Positions 34,714 through 43,735 are shown, counted from the stretch's first letter. The stretch is 64,000 nt of DNA from an uncultured Pelagimonas sp. (GCA_947499735.1 CANMPP010000001.1:124001-188000); one strand, 5' to 3'. The notes: generated by a model from the sequence alone, not told the origin. Program-made: numbers and translations.

Positions 34714-35718
34714 TTAGAAGTCTAGAACTGGGCACGTGTCATCAGAGGTGTAGTCATGGACTGACAGTTCACCGGCGATGATTTTTGCTTTAGCCGCTTC
34801 GATCACAGCAACCATGTCTTCGGAAACCAAAGCCGCGTTGTTGTCATCCATTGCATAGCCAACGCCTTCTTGCGCCAGACCCAATGCTTTGACGCCTGTT
34901 TCCAGATCGGAACCTGCTGACATAGAGTCAAATACAGCAACATCAACGCGCTTCAGCATGGATGTCAGAACGGAACCTGGCTGTAGGTAGTTCTGGTTGC
35001 TGTCAACACCAACGGACAAGATGCCTTCGTCAGCTGCAGTTTGCAAAACGCCCAGACCTGTACCGCCAGCAGCAGCGAATACAACGTCAGACCCTTGTGC
35101 TTTCTGCGCTTTTGTCAGCTCAGACCCTTTTACCGGGTCGTTCCATGCTGCAGGTGTGGTCCCTGTCATGTTGGAAATCACGGTGACGTCTGGGTTTACC
35201 GCTTTTGCACCTTGTGCGTAGCCACATGCAAATTTGCGGATCAGTGGGATATCCATGCCGCCAACAAAGGAAACTGTACCCGTTTTGGACGCTTGTGCAG
35301 CCATCATACCAACAAGGTAGGAACCTTCATGCTCGGCGAACAGGATGGACAGAACGTTTGGGTGCTTTGCTGGGTCAACAAAACCGTCGATTGTAACGAA
35401 TTTTGTGTCTGGGTAATCAGGTGCAACCGCTTCGAAAACAGACGCCCAGGAGAAACCTGTTGTCACGATCGGGTTGAAACCACTTTCTGCAAAGCGACGC
35501 AGAGCTTGCTCGCGCTGTGCTTCAGATGTGATTTCGAAATCTTTATAGGAGCCGCCGGTTTCGGAAACAAAACGTTCCGCACCGCCATAAGCTGCTTCGT
35601 TGAAGCTTTTGTCGAATTTGCCGCCGAGATCGTAGATCAGGGCTGGGTCAGCCATGGCTGCACCCGCGGTCAGGGCGAGCGTTGCAGCCGCACCATAGAG
35701 TTTTTTCATGAAAGTCAT
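34714..35718 (-). CDS. BMP-family ABC transporter substrate-binding protein
   Basis: Periplasmic basic-membrane-protein family receptor of 334 residues, the class that captures nucleosides. The signal peptide MKKLYGAAATLALTAGAAMA is followed by DPALIYDLGGKFDKSFNEAAYGG, the family start with conserved FN. Later features are ILFAEHEGSYLVGMMAAQASKTGTVSFVGGMD and VVFAAAGGTGLGVLQTA. GGGAG lies 7 bases before ATG 35718; MKK begins at an ATG three codons later. First gene of the importer operon; a GTCAG-A-CTGAC palindrome is at 35777-35787 upstream. Confidence 0.9.
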   Translation of the reverse strand: MTFMKKLYGAAATLALTAGAAMADPALIYDLGGKFDKSFNEAAYGGAERFVSETGGSYKDFEITSEAQREQALRRFAESGFNPIVTTGFSWASVFEAVAPDYPDTKFVTIDGFVDPAKHPNVLSILFAEHEGSYLVGMMAAQASKTGTVSFVGGMDIPLIRKFACGYAQGAKAVNPDVTVISNMTGTTPAAWNDPVKGSELTKAQKAQGSDVVFAAAGGTGLGVLQTAADEGILSVGVDSNQNYLQPGSVLTSMLKRVDVAVFDSMSAGSDLETGVKALGLAQEGVGYAMDDNNAALVSEDMVAVIEAAKAKIIAGELSVHDYTSDDTCPVLDF

Positions 35719-35858
35719 GGATCGCTCCCAATATTTTGTTGGCGACGCAAAGCGCGCCGTTTTTTTTCGCTGAATTGTCAGACTGACTGTTAATAGGACC
35801 TAGGCACAAGGTAGGGTCAACCGATTCTTAACCAGATGACGGTGGGTATGCTTAGTTA

Positions 35859-36272
35859 TTAGGCAATATTTGCTGACATTATAAGCGCATCAATGTGTTG
35901 CCCATCAGCGCGCGTATAATATTTCTTCCGCAGTCCAACGGATGCAAAACCAAGTTTCTCATAAAATGCGATAGCAGCGTCATTGTTTTTGGCGACTTCC
36001 AAAAACACTGTTTCAACGCCAGCTTTCACGGCTTTCGTTCGGAAATCTTGATAGGCGCGATGGGCCTCGCCCTTGCGCTGGTGATCCGGGTCTGTGGCGA
36101 CAGCCAAAATTTCAGCCTCATCCAGAATGATCTGCCCCAACACGAAGGCATGATTTGAGCAGGCCAATAAATGGTTGTTTTGGGAAAGCGTTGCTTTGAA
36201 CTGTGCTTCGCTCCATGGGGCCATATGGCGGTACGCACGTTGCGAAATATCCGCCAATTCCGCTGGCGTCAC
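35859..36272 (-). CDS. rimI: RimI-type protein N-acetyltransferase
   Basis: GNAT of 137 residues that acetylates N-terminal alanine of ribosomal protein S18 in E. coli. ILAVATDPDHQRKGEAHRAY holds the acetyl-CoA loop (QRKGEA, where QxxGxA/G is expected). VFLEVAKNNDAAIAFYEKLGFASVGLRKKYY is the classical RimI C-terminal pattern. Its ATG overlaps the tsaB stop by 4 bases; the tsaB-rimI pairing is widespread and supports the assignment. Confidence 0.88.
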   Translation of the reverse strand: MTPAELADISQRAYRHMAPWSEAQFKATLSQNNHLLACSNHAFVLGQIILDEAEILAVATDPDHQRKGEAHRAYQDFRTKAVKAGVETVFLEVAKNNDAAIAFYEKLGFASVGLRKKYYTRADGQHIDALIMSANIA

Positions 36273-36913
36273 GGCAATATCACCGGCGGTAGATCACGCG
36301 CAGGTGCAGCATCTGCTGGTTTCAAATAGAGCGGCGCGGCACGGGTGGTGATGTCTGTGGATGACGCGGCACACCGTGCAATAGCCTCTGCAAGGGGATA
36401 TTTCGCCTGCACAATCTGCGACGTTGTGACTTTGGCAACGGCGTCAGCGTTTGGGCCGACGACCTTTGCATCCGTGGACAGGCTCCAATCAGGCATCTCA
36501 TCTTGTGCCAACTTGCACAGTTGTGGATCGAGGGCAATCTTATCTGAAAAAAGCTGAATATAAGCCTGATCCCGTGGGGCAGGTAGGCAGGAAATAACAT
36601 TGTTAAGTTCCAAAGCCTGAGCCGCGAGGCAAGAAACGCCGATTGCAGGAATTCCCAATCCCAAAGACAAACCGCGCGCAGCGGATACGGAAATACGAAT
36701 GCCCGTAAAGTTTCCGGGCCCAACCCCAACTCCGATGCGATCAAGATCTTTCCAGACCATTCCCGCTTGGGACAGCACCTCTTGCAACAGGGGCATCAAG
36801 CGTTCCGCCTGTCCCCGTGCCATATCTTCATGAAGGCAGGCGCATACTTGGCCATTGTCAATCAAACTGGCCGAGACATGCCCCGCCGATGTGTCAAAGG
36901 CTAAGACCCGCAT
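36269..36913 (-). CDS. tsaB: tRNA threonylcarbamoyladenosine complex subunit TsaB
   Basis: ASKHA-fold partner of TsaD and TsaE in the t6A modification of ANN-decoding tRNAs. The 214-residue product begins VLAFDTSAGHVSASLIDNG, then IGVGVGPGNFTGIRISVSAARGLSLGL, the signature shared with TsaD but without its metal-binding histidines, as expected for TsaB. It lies 23 bases after nfuA and overlaps rimI. Confidence 0.93.
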   Translation of the reverse strand: MRVLAFDTSAGHVSASLIDNGQVCACLHEDMARGQAERLMPLLQEVLSQAGMVWKDLDRIGVGVGPGNFTGIRISVSAARGLSLGLGIPAIGVSCLAAQALELNNVISCLPAPRDQAYIQLFSDKIALDPQLCKLAQDEMPDWSLSTDAKVVGPNADAVAKVTTSQIVQAKYPLAEAIARCAASSTDITTRAAPLYLKPADAAPARDLPPVILP

Positions 36914-36936
36914 ATCAGTATGCTTACCCGTTTAGG

Positions 36937-37503
36937 TTAGGCGACAACCGGGCGCACTTCTGTGACTTCCGGAATGTAGTGACGCAGCAGGTTTTCAATA
37001 CCCATTTTCAGGGTCAACGTGGATGACGGGCATCCTGCGCAAGCGCCTTGCATGTGTAGGTAAACGACGCCGCGGTCAAAACCGTGGAACGTGATGTCCC
37101 CGCCATCTTGGGCCACCGCAGGACGCACGCGGCTGTCCAGTAGGTCGATGATTTGGTCGACGACTTCGCCATCTTCACCGTCATGTGCAGTGTGGCCACC
37201 CGCTGCTTGGGTCTGGCCATCCGACATAACCGGCGCGCCGGATTGGAAATGTTCCATGATCGCGCCCAGCAATGCTGGCTTTAGGTGATCCCACTCAATC
37301 GCGTCGGTCTTTGTGATGGTCACAAAGTCGTTGCCAAAAAAGACAGCTGATACGCCCTCTACTGTGAAAAGGCGTTGCGCCAACGGCGATGCCGCAGCGG
37401 AATCGCTGTTTGGAAAATCGGCTGTGCCCATTTCCAAAACGGTCTGGCCGGGCAGAAATTTCAAGGTCGCCGGGTTCGGCGTGGATTCCGTCTGAATAAA
37501 CAT
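36937..37503 (-). CDS. nfuA: NfuA/NifU-type iron-sulfur carrier
   Basis: Fe-S delivery scaffold of 188 residues. The N-terminal Nfu_N domain starts MFIQTESTPNPATLKFLPGQ, followed by SPLAQRLFTVEGVSAVFFGNDFVTITK. A short linker with His/Gly precedes the NifU C-terminal domain (RPAVAQDGGDITFHGF), with the cluster-binding CAGC motif (Cys155, Cys158). The gene has a strong promoter (TTGACG-17-CATATA) and an Irr-like palindrome just upstream, fitting iron control. It leads the nfuA-tsaB-rimI unit. Confidence 0.95.
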   Translation of the reverse strand: MFIQTESTPNPATLKFLPGQTVLEMGTADFPNSDSAAASPLAQRLFTVEGVSAVFFGNDFVTITKTDAIEWDHLKPALLGAIMEHFQSGAPVMSDGQTQAAGGHTAHDGEDGEVVDQIIDLLDSRVRPAVAQDGGDITFHGFDRGVVYLHMQGACAGCPSSTLTLKMGIENLLRHYIPEVTEVRPVVA

Positions 37504-37530
37504 GGCGCATCCTTTTTGATGGGTGCCAAA

Positions 37531-37559
37531 TATATGCGCCGTTTGACCGGCAACGTCAA
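37531..37559 (-). promoter_or_regulatory. Near-consensus sigma-70 promoter of nfuA
   Basis: On the minus strand TTGACG (37559-37554) and CATATA (37536-37531) are separated by exactly 17 bases. The start of transcription would fall near 37524, 20 bases before the nfuA ATG, with AAGGA as ribosome binding site between. Confidence 0.7.
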
Positions 37560-37563
37560 GTGT

Positions 37564-37578
37564 TTAGAATAATTCTAA
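37564..37578 (-). promoter_or_regulatory. Irr (iron control element) box candidate upstream of nfuA
   Basis: TTAGAATAATTCTAA is a perfect odd palindrome with 7-base arms. From memory, the iron control element bound by alphaproteobacterial Irr is close to TTTAGAA-N3-TTCTAAA; with its flanking T this site matches 13 of 14 fixed positions. It lies directly upstream of the -35 element (center about -47), a position compatible with activation or with repression by overlap. Confidence 0.6.
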
Positions 37579-37590
37579 TTTGGGCTAAGC

Positions 37591-38046
37591 TTAGGTAATT
37601 GCCTCAAGCCGCTCTTTGGACATTTCGCCCGGAACAATTGTGTAGGGGATCGGTAATGTGCCTGACATTCGGGTCAGCTGTGTTACCAAAGGGCCAGGGC
37701 CCTTGCCATCCCCAGAAGCACCCAGCACGAGAACACCAATTTCCGTGTCCTCCTGAACCTGAGCAAAGATTTCTTTGATCGGATCGCCTTCACGGATTAC
37801 CAATTCCGGTTCGACATGTTGACGATCACGCATCCATTTCGCGTAGACCTCGAAATGCACTTCTATGCTTTCTCGTGCCTCTGCCCGCATGATTTCTGCG
37901 ACGCCAACCCAATGATTGAATTCATCCGGCGGTATCACTGCCAAGACTTGCACACCACCGCCTGTATGGGCCGCGCGCATCGCAGCAAAGCGCATAGCAT
38001 TCAGGCATTCACGACTGTCATCCAGAACTACAAGGAATTTGCGCAT
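37591..38046 (-). CDS. Universal stress protein (UspA fold)
   Basis: Protein of 151 residues with the HUP/UspA fold. MRKFLVVLDDSRECLNAMRFAAMRAAHTGG is the first beta-alpha unit with the Asp that contacts ATP. The end has IGVLVLGASGDGKGPGPLVTQL, the G-x2-G-x9-G-S/T type ATP loop in modified form, followed by LPIPYTIVPG. AGGGAGACAAAA precedes ATG 38046, so the longer upstream frame is not used. It stands alone; nothing shows which stress controls it. Confidence 0.85.
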   Translation of the reverse strand: MRKFLVVLDDSRECLNAMRFAAMRAAHTGGGVQVLAVIPPDEFNHWVGVAEIMRAEARESIEVHFEVYAKWMRDRQHVEPELVIREGDPIKEIFAQVQEDTEIGVLVLGASGDGKGPGPLVTQLTRMSGTLPIPYTIVPGEMSKERLEAIT

Positions 38047-38183
38047 TTTTGTCTCCCTAGTCTGCCACCATGCCGTATTCAAATGGGCCTGTCTATAGAT
38101 CACAAATGGGTCTCAGGGTTCAAGCGATCCAATACGGATGGTCAAAACCTTTGAAAAATATGGGATTAGTCATGTAACAAAAA

Positions 38184-38205
38184 CGGGCGATCCGAAGATC
38201 GCCCG
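38184..38205 (-). terminator. Terminator of the DUF481 gene with UUCG-type loop
   Basis: CGGGCGATC (38184-38192) and GATCGCCCG (38197-38205) form a perfect stem whose minus-strand loop is TTCG, followed by TTTTTGTT. It resembles the porin terminator at 6.3 kb in loop and adjacent bases. Confidence 0.88.
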
Positions 38206-38238
38206 CCTTTTGTACTTTCGACTTGGGGAAAAAGGGGA

Positions 38239-39060
38239 TTAGTCGAAATTGTACACAACAGAGACGCCCAGGGCATTGTCTGTCGCGTCATAGCCGTCTT
38301 CTGGTTCGGAGTGGTGTTTCGTGATCAAGCTGGTGCGCAGCGCCAGATTGTCAGACATTGCAACGCTCACACCCAATTCGTTGGTTGTGAAGATATCGCT
38401 TTCGGACCACAGAATGTTTGTGTCGTTATACAAAGACACGGTTTCTGTCAGATCTGTTGAGAAGAAAGATCCGATGGACCAAGCGAATTCGTCGATTTCT
38501 TCGCCAGACTGATATGTCGCCCAACGATAGCCGGGGCCTGTTTGAACTGCCCATTCCATGGTTGGCGTCGCCAGAACGTGGTATCCTAGACCTGCGCCGA
38601 CAAATGCGTCATCTTCGAATGCGCCAAATTCGCTGTCCAATGCTTGAATCTGACCATATGCATATGCGTTATAGCCGATTTCACGTGTGTAATCGTAGGA
38701 CAGGTACAGGTCATTGTTTGACGCGATGTCTTCATCTTGGCTGTAGGAATAAGCTAGGTTGAATTTGTGGCCATTTGCACCGTCGAAATAGCTCAGACGG
38801 CCGCCGATGCCGACGTCATAAGTTTCGGTGTTGCCGCTGGTTGCAGCTGCACGCAGGGACAAGGAACCATCCCAGCCCAGTTTACGGCCAGATGTGCCGA
38901 ATGTTGGAACGTCACGTTCTGCGTCATCTGCAATCGTGTCGTTCAGATCGTCTACTGCGTCTGCCGCTGTGTCCTGCAGGTCGAATGCGGAGTCTTGCGC
39001 TGCTAGGCCTGTTGCCGCGGTCATCGCCATAATGGCGAGAATGCCAGTTGCGTTTTTCAT
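38239..39060 (-). CDS. DUF481 outer-membrane beta-barrel protein
   Basis: Protein of 273 residues. The signal peptide (ATGILAIMAMTAATGLAA) is followed by an acidic low-complexity stretch (DLQDTAADAVDDLNDTIADDAERD) and the DUF481 barrel with GWDGSLSLRAAATSGNTETYDVGIG, YLSYDYTREIGYNAYAYGQ and a terminal LGVSVVYNFD. The family is a salt-induced or YdiY-like outer-membrane protein with unknown function. The last residue is Asp after Phe, a small deviation from the terminal-Phe rule. Confidence 0.87.
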   Translation of the reverse strand: MKNATGILAIMAMTAATGLAAQDSAFDLQDTAADAVDDLNDTIADDAERDVPTFGTSGRKLGWDGSLSLRAAATSGNTETYDVGIGGRLSYFDGANGHKFNLAYSYSQDEDIASNNDLYLSYDYTREIGYNAYAYGQIQALDSEFGAFEDDAFVGAGLGYHVLATPTMEWAVQTGPGYRWATYQSGEEIDEFAWSIGSFFSTDLTETVSLYNDTNILWSESDIFTTNELGVSVAMSDNLALRTSLITKHHSEPEDGYDATDNALGVSVVYNFD

Positions 39061-39433
39061 ATTGTTACCTCGTTTTTACGGACCGGAATATACAGAGGAG
39101 ATGTGTCCGGGCCGACTGGTTGAGAAGGTAAGAGTGTCAGCGTGGGAATGCGAGTGAGAAGGGCGGTGAAAAATTCCCTCAGCGGAATTTAGCCTTTACC
39201 TTGAGTAAGTTAGATGGTGAACTGTACGGTTTTGTTAATTTTTTAAACGAAATCAATTGGTTGGATTGCGCTGGTTTTCGCTCGGCAAAAAGCGGCCATT
39301 TTGTGAATTTTCCCGACGGAAATCTTGCCTAAAAACGTAGCTGTTGTCGTGGTTGTGAAAAGTTCAATCAACAGATGCTTGAAGACGGCTACGCCAGCGC
39401 CTAGCTTACGCGCAATGACTTTGGGGATAGACC
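39061..39433. other. Divergent intergenic region (373 bases)
   Basis: No gene is visible between the DUF481 gene and the aldo/keto reductase gene. The middle (about 39170-39350) is AT-rich. A promoter candidate for the plus-strand gene is described separately. I see no riboswitch-like fold or RNA gene. Confidence 0.5.
39379..39407 (+). promoter_or_regulatory. Promoter candidate of the aldo/keto reductase gene
   Basis: TTGAAG (39379-39384) and TAGCTT (39402-39407) are 17 bases apart, 27 bases before the ATG at 39434. The -35 matches 4 to 5 of 6 positions and the -10 is weak. Confidence 0.35.
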
Positions 39434-40474
39434 ATGAAAATGAATAAACTGGGTCGCACAGACCTGCAGGTCACCGAGCTTTGCCTTGGTACTATGACGT
39501 TTGGCACGCAAACAGATATTAACGAATCGCATGCGCAGATCGATTATGCGCTGGAGGCCGGCATCAACTTTATGGACACGGCGGAAATGTATCCGGTGAA
39601 TCCTGTCCGTGCCGAAACCGTCGGAAAGACGGAAGAAATCATCGGTGCATGGAACGAAAAAACGGGACGTCGCAAGGATTGGATTATTGCCACCAAGCAG
39701 GGCGGTGCAGGTGGTGCAGCCCGTGGTGGGGAACCCATTACAGCAGAAACCATGCCAAAAGCATTGGAAGCATCGCTGAAACGGTTGAAAACGGATTATG
39801 TTGATCTGTACCAATTCCATTGGCCCAATCGCGGCAGCTACCATTTCCGTAAATATTGGCGTTTTGATCCGACCGGCCAGAAACCGGGCGAAGTAAAGCA
39901 AAACATGGCTGATGTGCTTGGCGCGTTGCAGCGCGAAGTGGATCGCGGCACGATCCGCCATTTTGGTCTGTCTAATGAAAGCGCATGGGGCACCGCGCAA
40001 TGGTTGCGCCTGTCAGAAGAAACCGGCACGCCGCGTGTGGCGACGATGCAAAATGAATATTCTTTGATGTGCCGGATTGCGGATACGGATTTGGCTGAGT
40101 TGATGGTCAATGAAGATGTCAGCCTGTTGCCGTATTCGCCGCTGGCCTGTGGCATGTTGACAGGAAAATACCAGAATGGTGCCATCCCTGCCGGATCACG
40201 TATGGATGTGAATGACATTTTAGGTGGGCGGAAATCTGAGCGCTGTTTTGATGCGGTCGATGGCTATTTGAAGGTCGCGTCGGATTTCGGTTTGGATCCG
40301 GTGCATATGTCATTGGCTTGGTCCGCACGTCGACCTTTTGTTGGGTCCAGCATTTTTGGTGCGACGACATTGGATCAGTTGAAGCATCTGATGGGTGCCG
40401 TTGATGTCGATCTGAGTGTAGAGCTGCTAGATGCGCTGGACACGGTCCATAAACGCCATCCGATGCCGTTTTAA
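39434..40474 (+). CDS. Aldo/keto reductase (Tas-like)
   Basis: NADPH-dependent TIM-barrel reductase of 346 residues. KLGRTDLQVTELCLGTMTFGTQ opens the barrel; INFMDTAEMYPVNPVRAETVG carries the catalytic Asp and Tyr, and IATKQGG the catalytic Lys. DLYQFHWPNRG has the His. The sequence is close to the Tas subgroup (long loop after MYPVNP). Physiological substrate unknown. It precedes an EamA transporter by 69 bases containing a hairpin. Confidence 0.9.
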   Translation: MKMNKLGRTDLQVTELCLGTMTFGTQTDINESHAQIDYALEAGINFMDTAEMYPVNPVRAETVGKTEEIIGAWNEKTGRRKDWIIATKQGGAGGAARGGEPITAETMPKALEASLKRLKTDYVDLYQFHWPNRGSYHFRKYWRFDPTGQKPGEVKQNMADVLGALQREVDRGTIRHFGLSNESAWGTAQWLRLSEETGTPRVATMQNEYSLMCRIADTDLAELMVNEDVSLLPYSPLACGMLTGKYQNGAIPAGSRMDVNDILGGRKSERCFDAVDGYLKVASDFGLDPVHMSLAWSARRPFVGSSIFGATTLDQLKHLMGAVDVDLSVELLDALDTVHKRHPMPF

Positions 40475-40492
40475 GGCCAATACAATTCAACG

Positions 40493-40523
40493 CTGCCTGA
40501 CCGGCCATAGTCCCGGTCGGCAG
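40493..40523 (+). terminator. Hairpin between aldo/keto reductase and EamA genes
   Basis: CTGCC-T-GACCGG (40493-40504) pairs with CCGGTC-GGCAG (40513-40523) with one bulged T. There is no U-run, so it may be an attenuating or processing hairpin between cotranscribed genes. Confidence 0.4.
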
Positions 40524-40543
40524 TATCAAAGGATGGGCAATTT

Positions 40544-41449
40544 ATGCCGTTTTGGATTGCGGCCTCATTGGCCGCCGCGCTGTTTCAAACAATTCGTTTC
40601 ATGCTGCAAAAAAAGCTTAGCGTATCCACGCTGACGCCGACGGGCAGTACATTTGCCCGTTTTGCCTATGCATTGCCGTTTATTTGGCTGGGGACATGGA
40701 TCTATTTGCGGGTTACAGATCAGGTCTTTCCAAGTTTGAATATCGCCTTTTGGGGCTGGGCCGCGCTGGGCGGTGTTAGCCAGATCGCGGCGACGATCTG
40801 TCTGGTGGCCCTGTTTGCCCACCGCAATTTCGCGGTTGGTGTCGCATTTGCAAAAACCGAAGTTATTATGACCGTTTTGGTCGGTTTGGCGTTGCTGGGC
40901 GAAGGCATTGACCTTGTCGCGTGGGGCGCAATTCTGATCGGGGTGTTGGGCGTTTTGGTGTTGTCATTGAAACCCGATACTGGTCATGGGGCATTGCGCC
41001 AATTGGGATCGCGGGCGGTTGTGCTGGGGCTTGGATCGGGTTTGCTCTTTGCGTTCTCGTCTGTTGGGTATCGTGGGGCAACGCTGAATGTTTTGTCGGA
41101 CGATCCTATCCTGCGTGGCGGCATTACGCTGGCCTGTGTGATTTCAATGCAGGTTCTGGCAATGCTGGTCTGGATGGGCACCCGAGATCCCAACGAGATT
41201 TCCCGCGTTTGGGCCGCCCGTAAATGGGCCGTCTGGATCGGAATTACGTCCGTATGTGGATCATTGGGATGGTTCGTGGCCTTTGCCTTGCAAACCGCCG
41301 CTTTGGTAAAGGCCATTGGTCAGATCGAACTGATCTTTTCTATCGCGGCGTCTGCGCTGTTTTTCAAAGAAGTTATCAGCCGGCGTGAATATGTTGGGAT
41401 AGCTTTGCTTTTGATATCTATTTTGGCGTTGATTTGGACTATAAGTTGA
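40544..41449 (+). CDS. EamA/DMT-family transporter
   Basis: Inner-membrane protein of 301 residues with ten hydrophobic segments in two EamA halves. The first half includes TPTGSTFARFAYALPFIW and FAKTEVIMTVLVGLALLGE with the typical E-x3 before the last helix. The second half ends AIGQIELIFSIAASALFFKEVISRREYVGIALLLIS, the conserved end of the family. Exports or imports small metabolites; the solute is not predictable. It converges on phzF with a terminator between. Confidence 0.88.
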   Translation: MPFWIAASLAAALFQTIRFMLQKKLSVSTLTPTGSTFARFAYALPFIWLGTWIYLRVTDQVFPSLNIAFWGWAALGGVSQIAATICLVALFAHRNFAVGVAFAKTEVIMTVLVGLALLGEGIDLVAWGAILIGVLGVLVLSLKPDTGHGALRQLGSRAVVLGLGSGLLFAFSSVGYRGATLNVLSDDPILRGGITLACVISMQVLAMLVWMGTRDPNEISRVWAARKWAVWIGITSVCGSLGWFVAFALQTAALVKAIGQIELIFSIAASALFFKEVISRREYVGIALLLISILALIWTIS

Positions 41450-41452
41450 TCA

Positions 41453-41479
41453 GAGCTACCAGCGTAGCTCCGTAATTTT
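41453..41479. terminator. Terminator between EamA and phzF-like genes
   Basis: GAGCTAC (41453-41459) and GTAGCTC (41464-41470) form a perfect stem with a 4-base loop, then CGTAATTTT. It sits in the 28-base gap between convergent genes and may serve the plus strand. Confidence 0.55.
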
Positions 41480-42320
41480 ACAGTTCCAAATGTCCTGTGA
41501 TCAGTGAATTCACGTGCCCGCCGATCCAGATGCGGCCATCCGGTGAAGGGGTTACGTGAACGCGCCCTGTGCAGCCCAGCTGCGTGCCTTGTGAGATCAC
41601 AAGCGGGTCGGTTAAACGGCCTGATTGTGCCAGCCAATGTGCGATGGCGGCGTTCATTGAACCGGTTATGGGATCTTCCAACATGCCAGAGGATGGCGTG
41701 ATGTTGCGGGTTTCAAACGCACATGGTGATCCTGTCGGATAGGCACCGATCAGCGAAATCCCCATATAGTCTGGATATGAAACCTTGGTGGCGTCGATGT
41801 CTAAAACCGCTTGTGCATCAGATAATTCTACCAACTTCCACACAGGGCCATTGTCCAACAAAGCAGATGTTTTGATGGCTCCTTCCGGCAAATCCAAGGC
41901 CGCCGCTATTTCCGCAAGATCTGTATCTGGCAAGCGAGCGATTTTTGTCTCAGGTGCAGCAAAGGCCAGAACATCGCCTTTGGTGTCAATTTCGACCAAA
42001 CCAATCTTACAGGATTGGACAATCATACCGTCACGCTTGGTCACGCCACCAGCTGCGCGCCAGGCATGGGCGCTGCCCAATGTTGGATGACCCGCAAACA
42101 GCATCTCTTTATTGGGTGTGAAAATACGGATCTGATAATCGGCTTCGGGCTGATCCGGCGGTAAAAGGAATGTCGTTTCCGCCAAATTGGTCCAGGCCGC
42201 AAAGCGTTGCATTTGCTCTGTGCTCATGCCGTCTGCATCCAGAACAACGGCCAATCCATTGCCGAATGTTGGATCCTTTGAAAACACATCAACTTGGGAA
42301 AAGCGTCTTGTCCTTGGCAT
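41478..42320 (-). CDS. PhzF-family isomerase
   Basis: Protein of 280 residues with the diaminopimelate-epimerase-like fold. RFSQVDVFSKDPTFGNGLAVVLDAD is the family start and WTNLAETTFLLPP contains the proposed catalytic Glu48. IRIFTPNKEMLFAGHPTLGSAHAW and EDPITGSMNAAIAHWL are the two conserved GxP/GS loops. No other phenazine genes are present, so the true substrate is unknown, as for most family members. Confidence 0.9.
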   Translation of the reverse strand: MPRTRRFSQVDVFSKDPTFGNGLAVVLDADGMSTEQMQRFAAWTNLAETTFLLPPDQPEADYQIRIFTPNKEMLFAGHPTLGSAHAWRAAGGVTKRDGMIVQSCKIGLVEIDTKGDVLAFAAPETKIARLPDTDLAEIAAALDLPEGAIKTSALLDNGPVWKLVELSDAQAVLDIDATKVSYPDYMGISLIGAYPTGSPCAFETRNITPSSGMLEDPITGSMNAAIAHWLAQSGRLTDPLVISQGTQLGCTGRVHVTPSPDGRIWIGGHVNSLITGHLEL

Positions 42321-42396
42321 CGCGTCTGTCCTTCTGCAATCGATTCTAGGTTATCGAGATGCGGCAAAGACGTCTTGCGGAACTTTGTACCAATGG

Positions 42397-42427
42397 AAAA
42401 GGGCGCGCCAATGTGGCACGCCCTTTT
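42397..42427 (-). terminator. Terminator of glyA
   Basis: AAAAGGGCG-C-GCC (42397-42409) pairs with GGC-A-CGCCCTTTT (42415-42427) with one mismatch and a 5-base loop. The stem carries A and T runs on both sides, so it works in either direction. It starts 21 bases after the glyA stop. Confidence 0.8.
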
Positions 42428-42448
42428 GTAGATCTCATCAATGATCGT

Positions 42449-43735
42449 TTATAGGTTTGGGTAAAGTGGGAACTTGGCGCAAAGTGCCTTTACTTCTGCC
42501 TTCACTTTTTCCTCGACCTCGGCATTGCCTTCGGCGCCGTTGGTCGCCAGACCATCAACCACCTCAACAATCCAATCCGCGATTTGGCGGAATTCGTCTT
42601 CGCCAAAGCCGCGTGTCGTACCGGCAGGTGTACCAAGGCGGACGCCAGATGTCACAACTGGGGGCTCTGGGTCAAACGGGATGCCGTTCTTATTACATGT
42701 GATATGTGCGCGGCCCAATGCGGCCTCTGTATCGTTGCCCTTAACATTTTTCGGGCGCAGATCGACCAACAGAACATGTGTATCTGTACCGCCGGTGACG
42801 ATGGCCAAACCACCTTTCATCAGCTGATCAGACAGGGCTTGTGCGTTTTTGATGACCTGTGCGGCATAGTCTTTGAATTCAGGGCGCAAGGCTTCGCCAA
42901 ATGCAACGGCCTTGGCTGCAATCACATGCATCAACGGGCCACCCTGAATGCCTGGGAAAATGGCAGAGTTCACCTTTTTGGCGATCTCAACATCATTGGT
43001 CAGGATCATGCCGCCACGTGGACCGCGTAGGGTTTTATGTGTCGTTGTTGTCGCAACATCGGCATATGGGAATGGGGACGGGTGCTGACCACCGGCGACC
43101 AGACCTGCAAAATGGGCCATGTCGACGAACAGATACGCGCCAACACTGTCTGCGATTTCGCGGAATTTTTCGAAATTCACCTGACGCGGGATGGCGGAGC
43201 CACCGGCGATGATCATCTTTGGCTTATGTTCCAGCGCCAGTTCCTGAACCTGATCATAATCAATCAGCTGGTCCTGCTTGCGCACGCCGTATTGGACAGC
43301 ATTGAACCATTTTCCTGATTGGTTTGGTTTTGCACCATGTGTCAGGTGGCCACCAGCGTCCAAAGACATGCCCAAAATGGTGTCGCCTGGTTTCAGCAGG
43401 GCGGTGAACACACCTTGGTTGGCCTGTGAACCAGAATTGGGCTGAACGTTGGCATATTTGCAGCCAAACAGTTTTTTCGCACGATCACGTGCCAGATTTT
43501 CCGCAACGTCCACATATTGGCATCCACCATAATAGCGACGACCGGGATATCCTTCGGCATATTTGTTGGTCAGGACGGATCCCTGCGCCTCCATCACAGC
43601 GGCGGAGACGATATTTTCGGACGCGATCAATTCGATCTCGTCGCGCTGACGGCCCAGCTCGGATGTTATGGATGCAAACAGTTCCTCATCACGTTCTGCG
43701 AGGGACTGGGTGAAAAAACCGGTATCAGTGGTCAT
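42449..43735 (-). CDS. glyA: Serine hydroxymethyltransferase
   Basis: PLP enzyme of 428 residues interconverting serine and glycine with tetrahydrofolate, the main one-carbon source. Visible: [65 protein letters not shown] and the PLP lysine 234 in [17 protein letters not shown] 43735 with AAGGAAGG upstream is chosen; the open frame extends 84 codons further 5' but without family likeness. It diverges from nadK. Confidence 0.96.
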   Translation of the reverse strand: MTTDTGFFTQSLAERDEELFASITSELGRQRDEIELIASENIVSAAVMEAQGSVLTNKYAEGYPGRRYYGGCQYVDVAENLARDRAKKLFGCKYANVQPNSGSQANQGVFTALLKPGDTILGMSLDAGGHLTHGAKPNQSGKWFNAVQYGVRKQDQLIDYDQVQELALEHKPKMIIAGGSAIPRQVNFEKFREIADSVGAYLFVDMAHFAGLVAGGQHPSPFPYADVATTTTHKTLRGPRGGMILTNDVEIAKKVNSAIFPGIQGGPLMHVIAAKAVAFGEALRPEFKDYAAQVIKNAQALSDQLMKGGLAIVTGGTDTHVLLVDLRPKNVKGNDTEAALGRAHITCNKNGIPFDPEPPVVTSGVRLGTPAGTTRGFGEDEFRQIADWIVEVVDGLATNGAEGNAEVEEKVKAEVKALCAKFPLYPNL

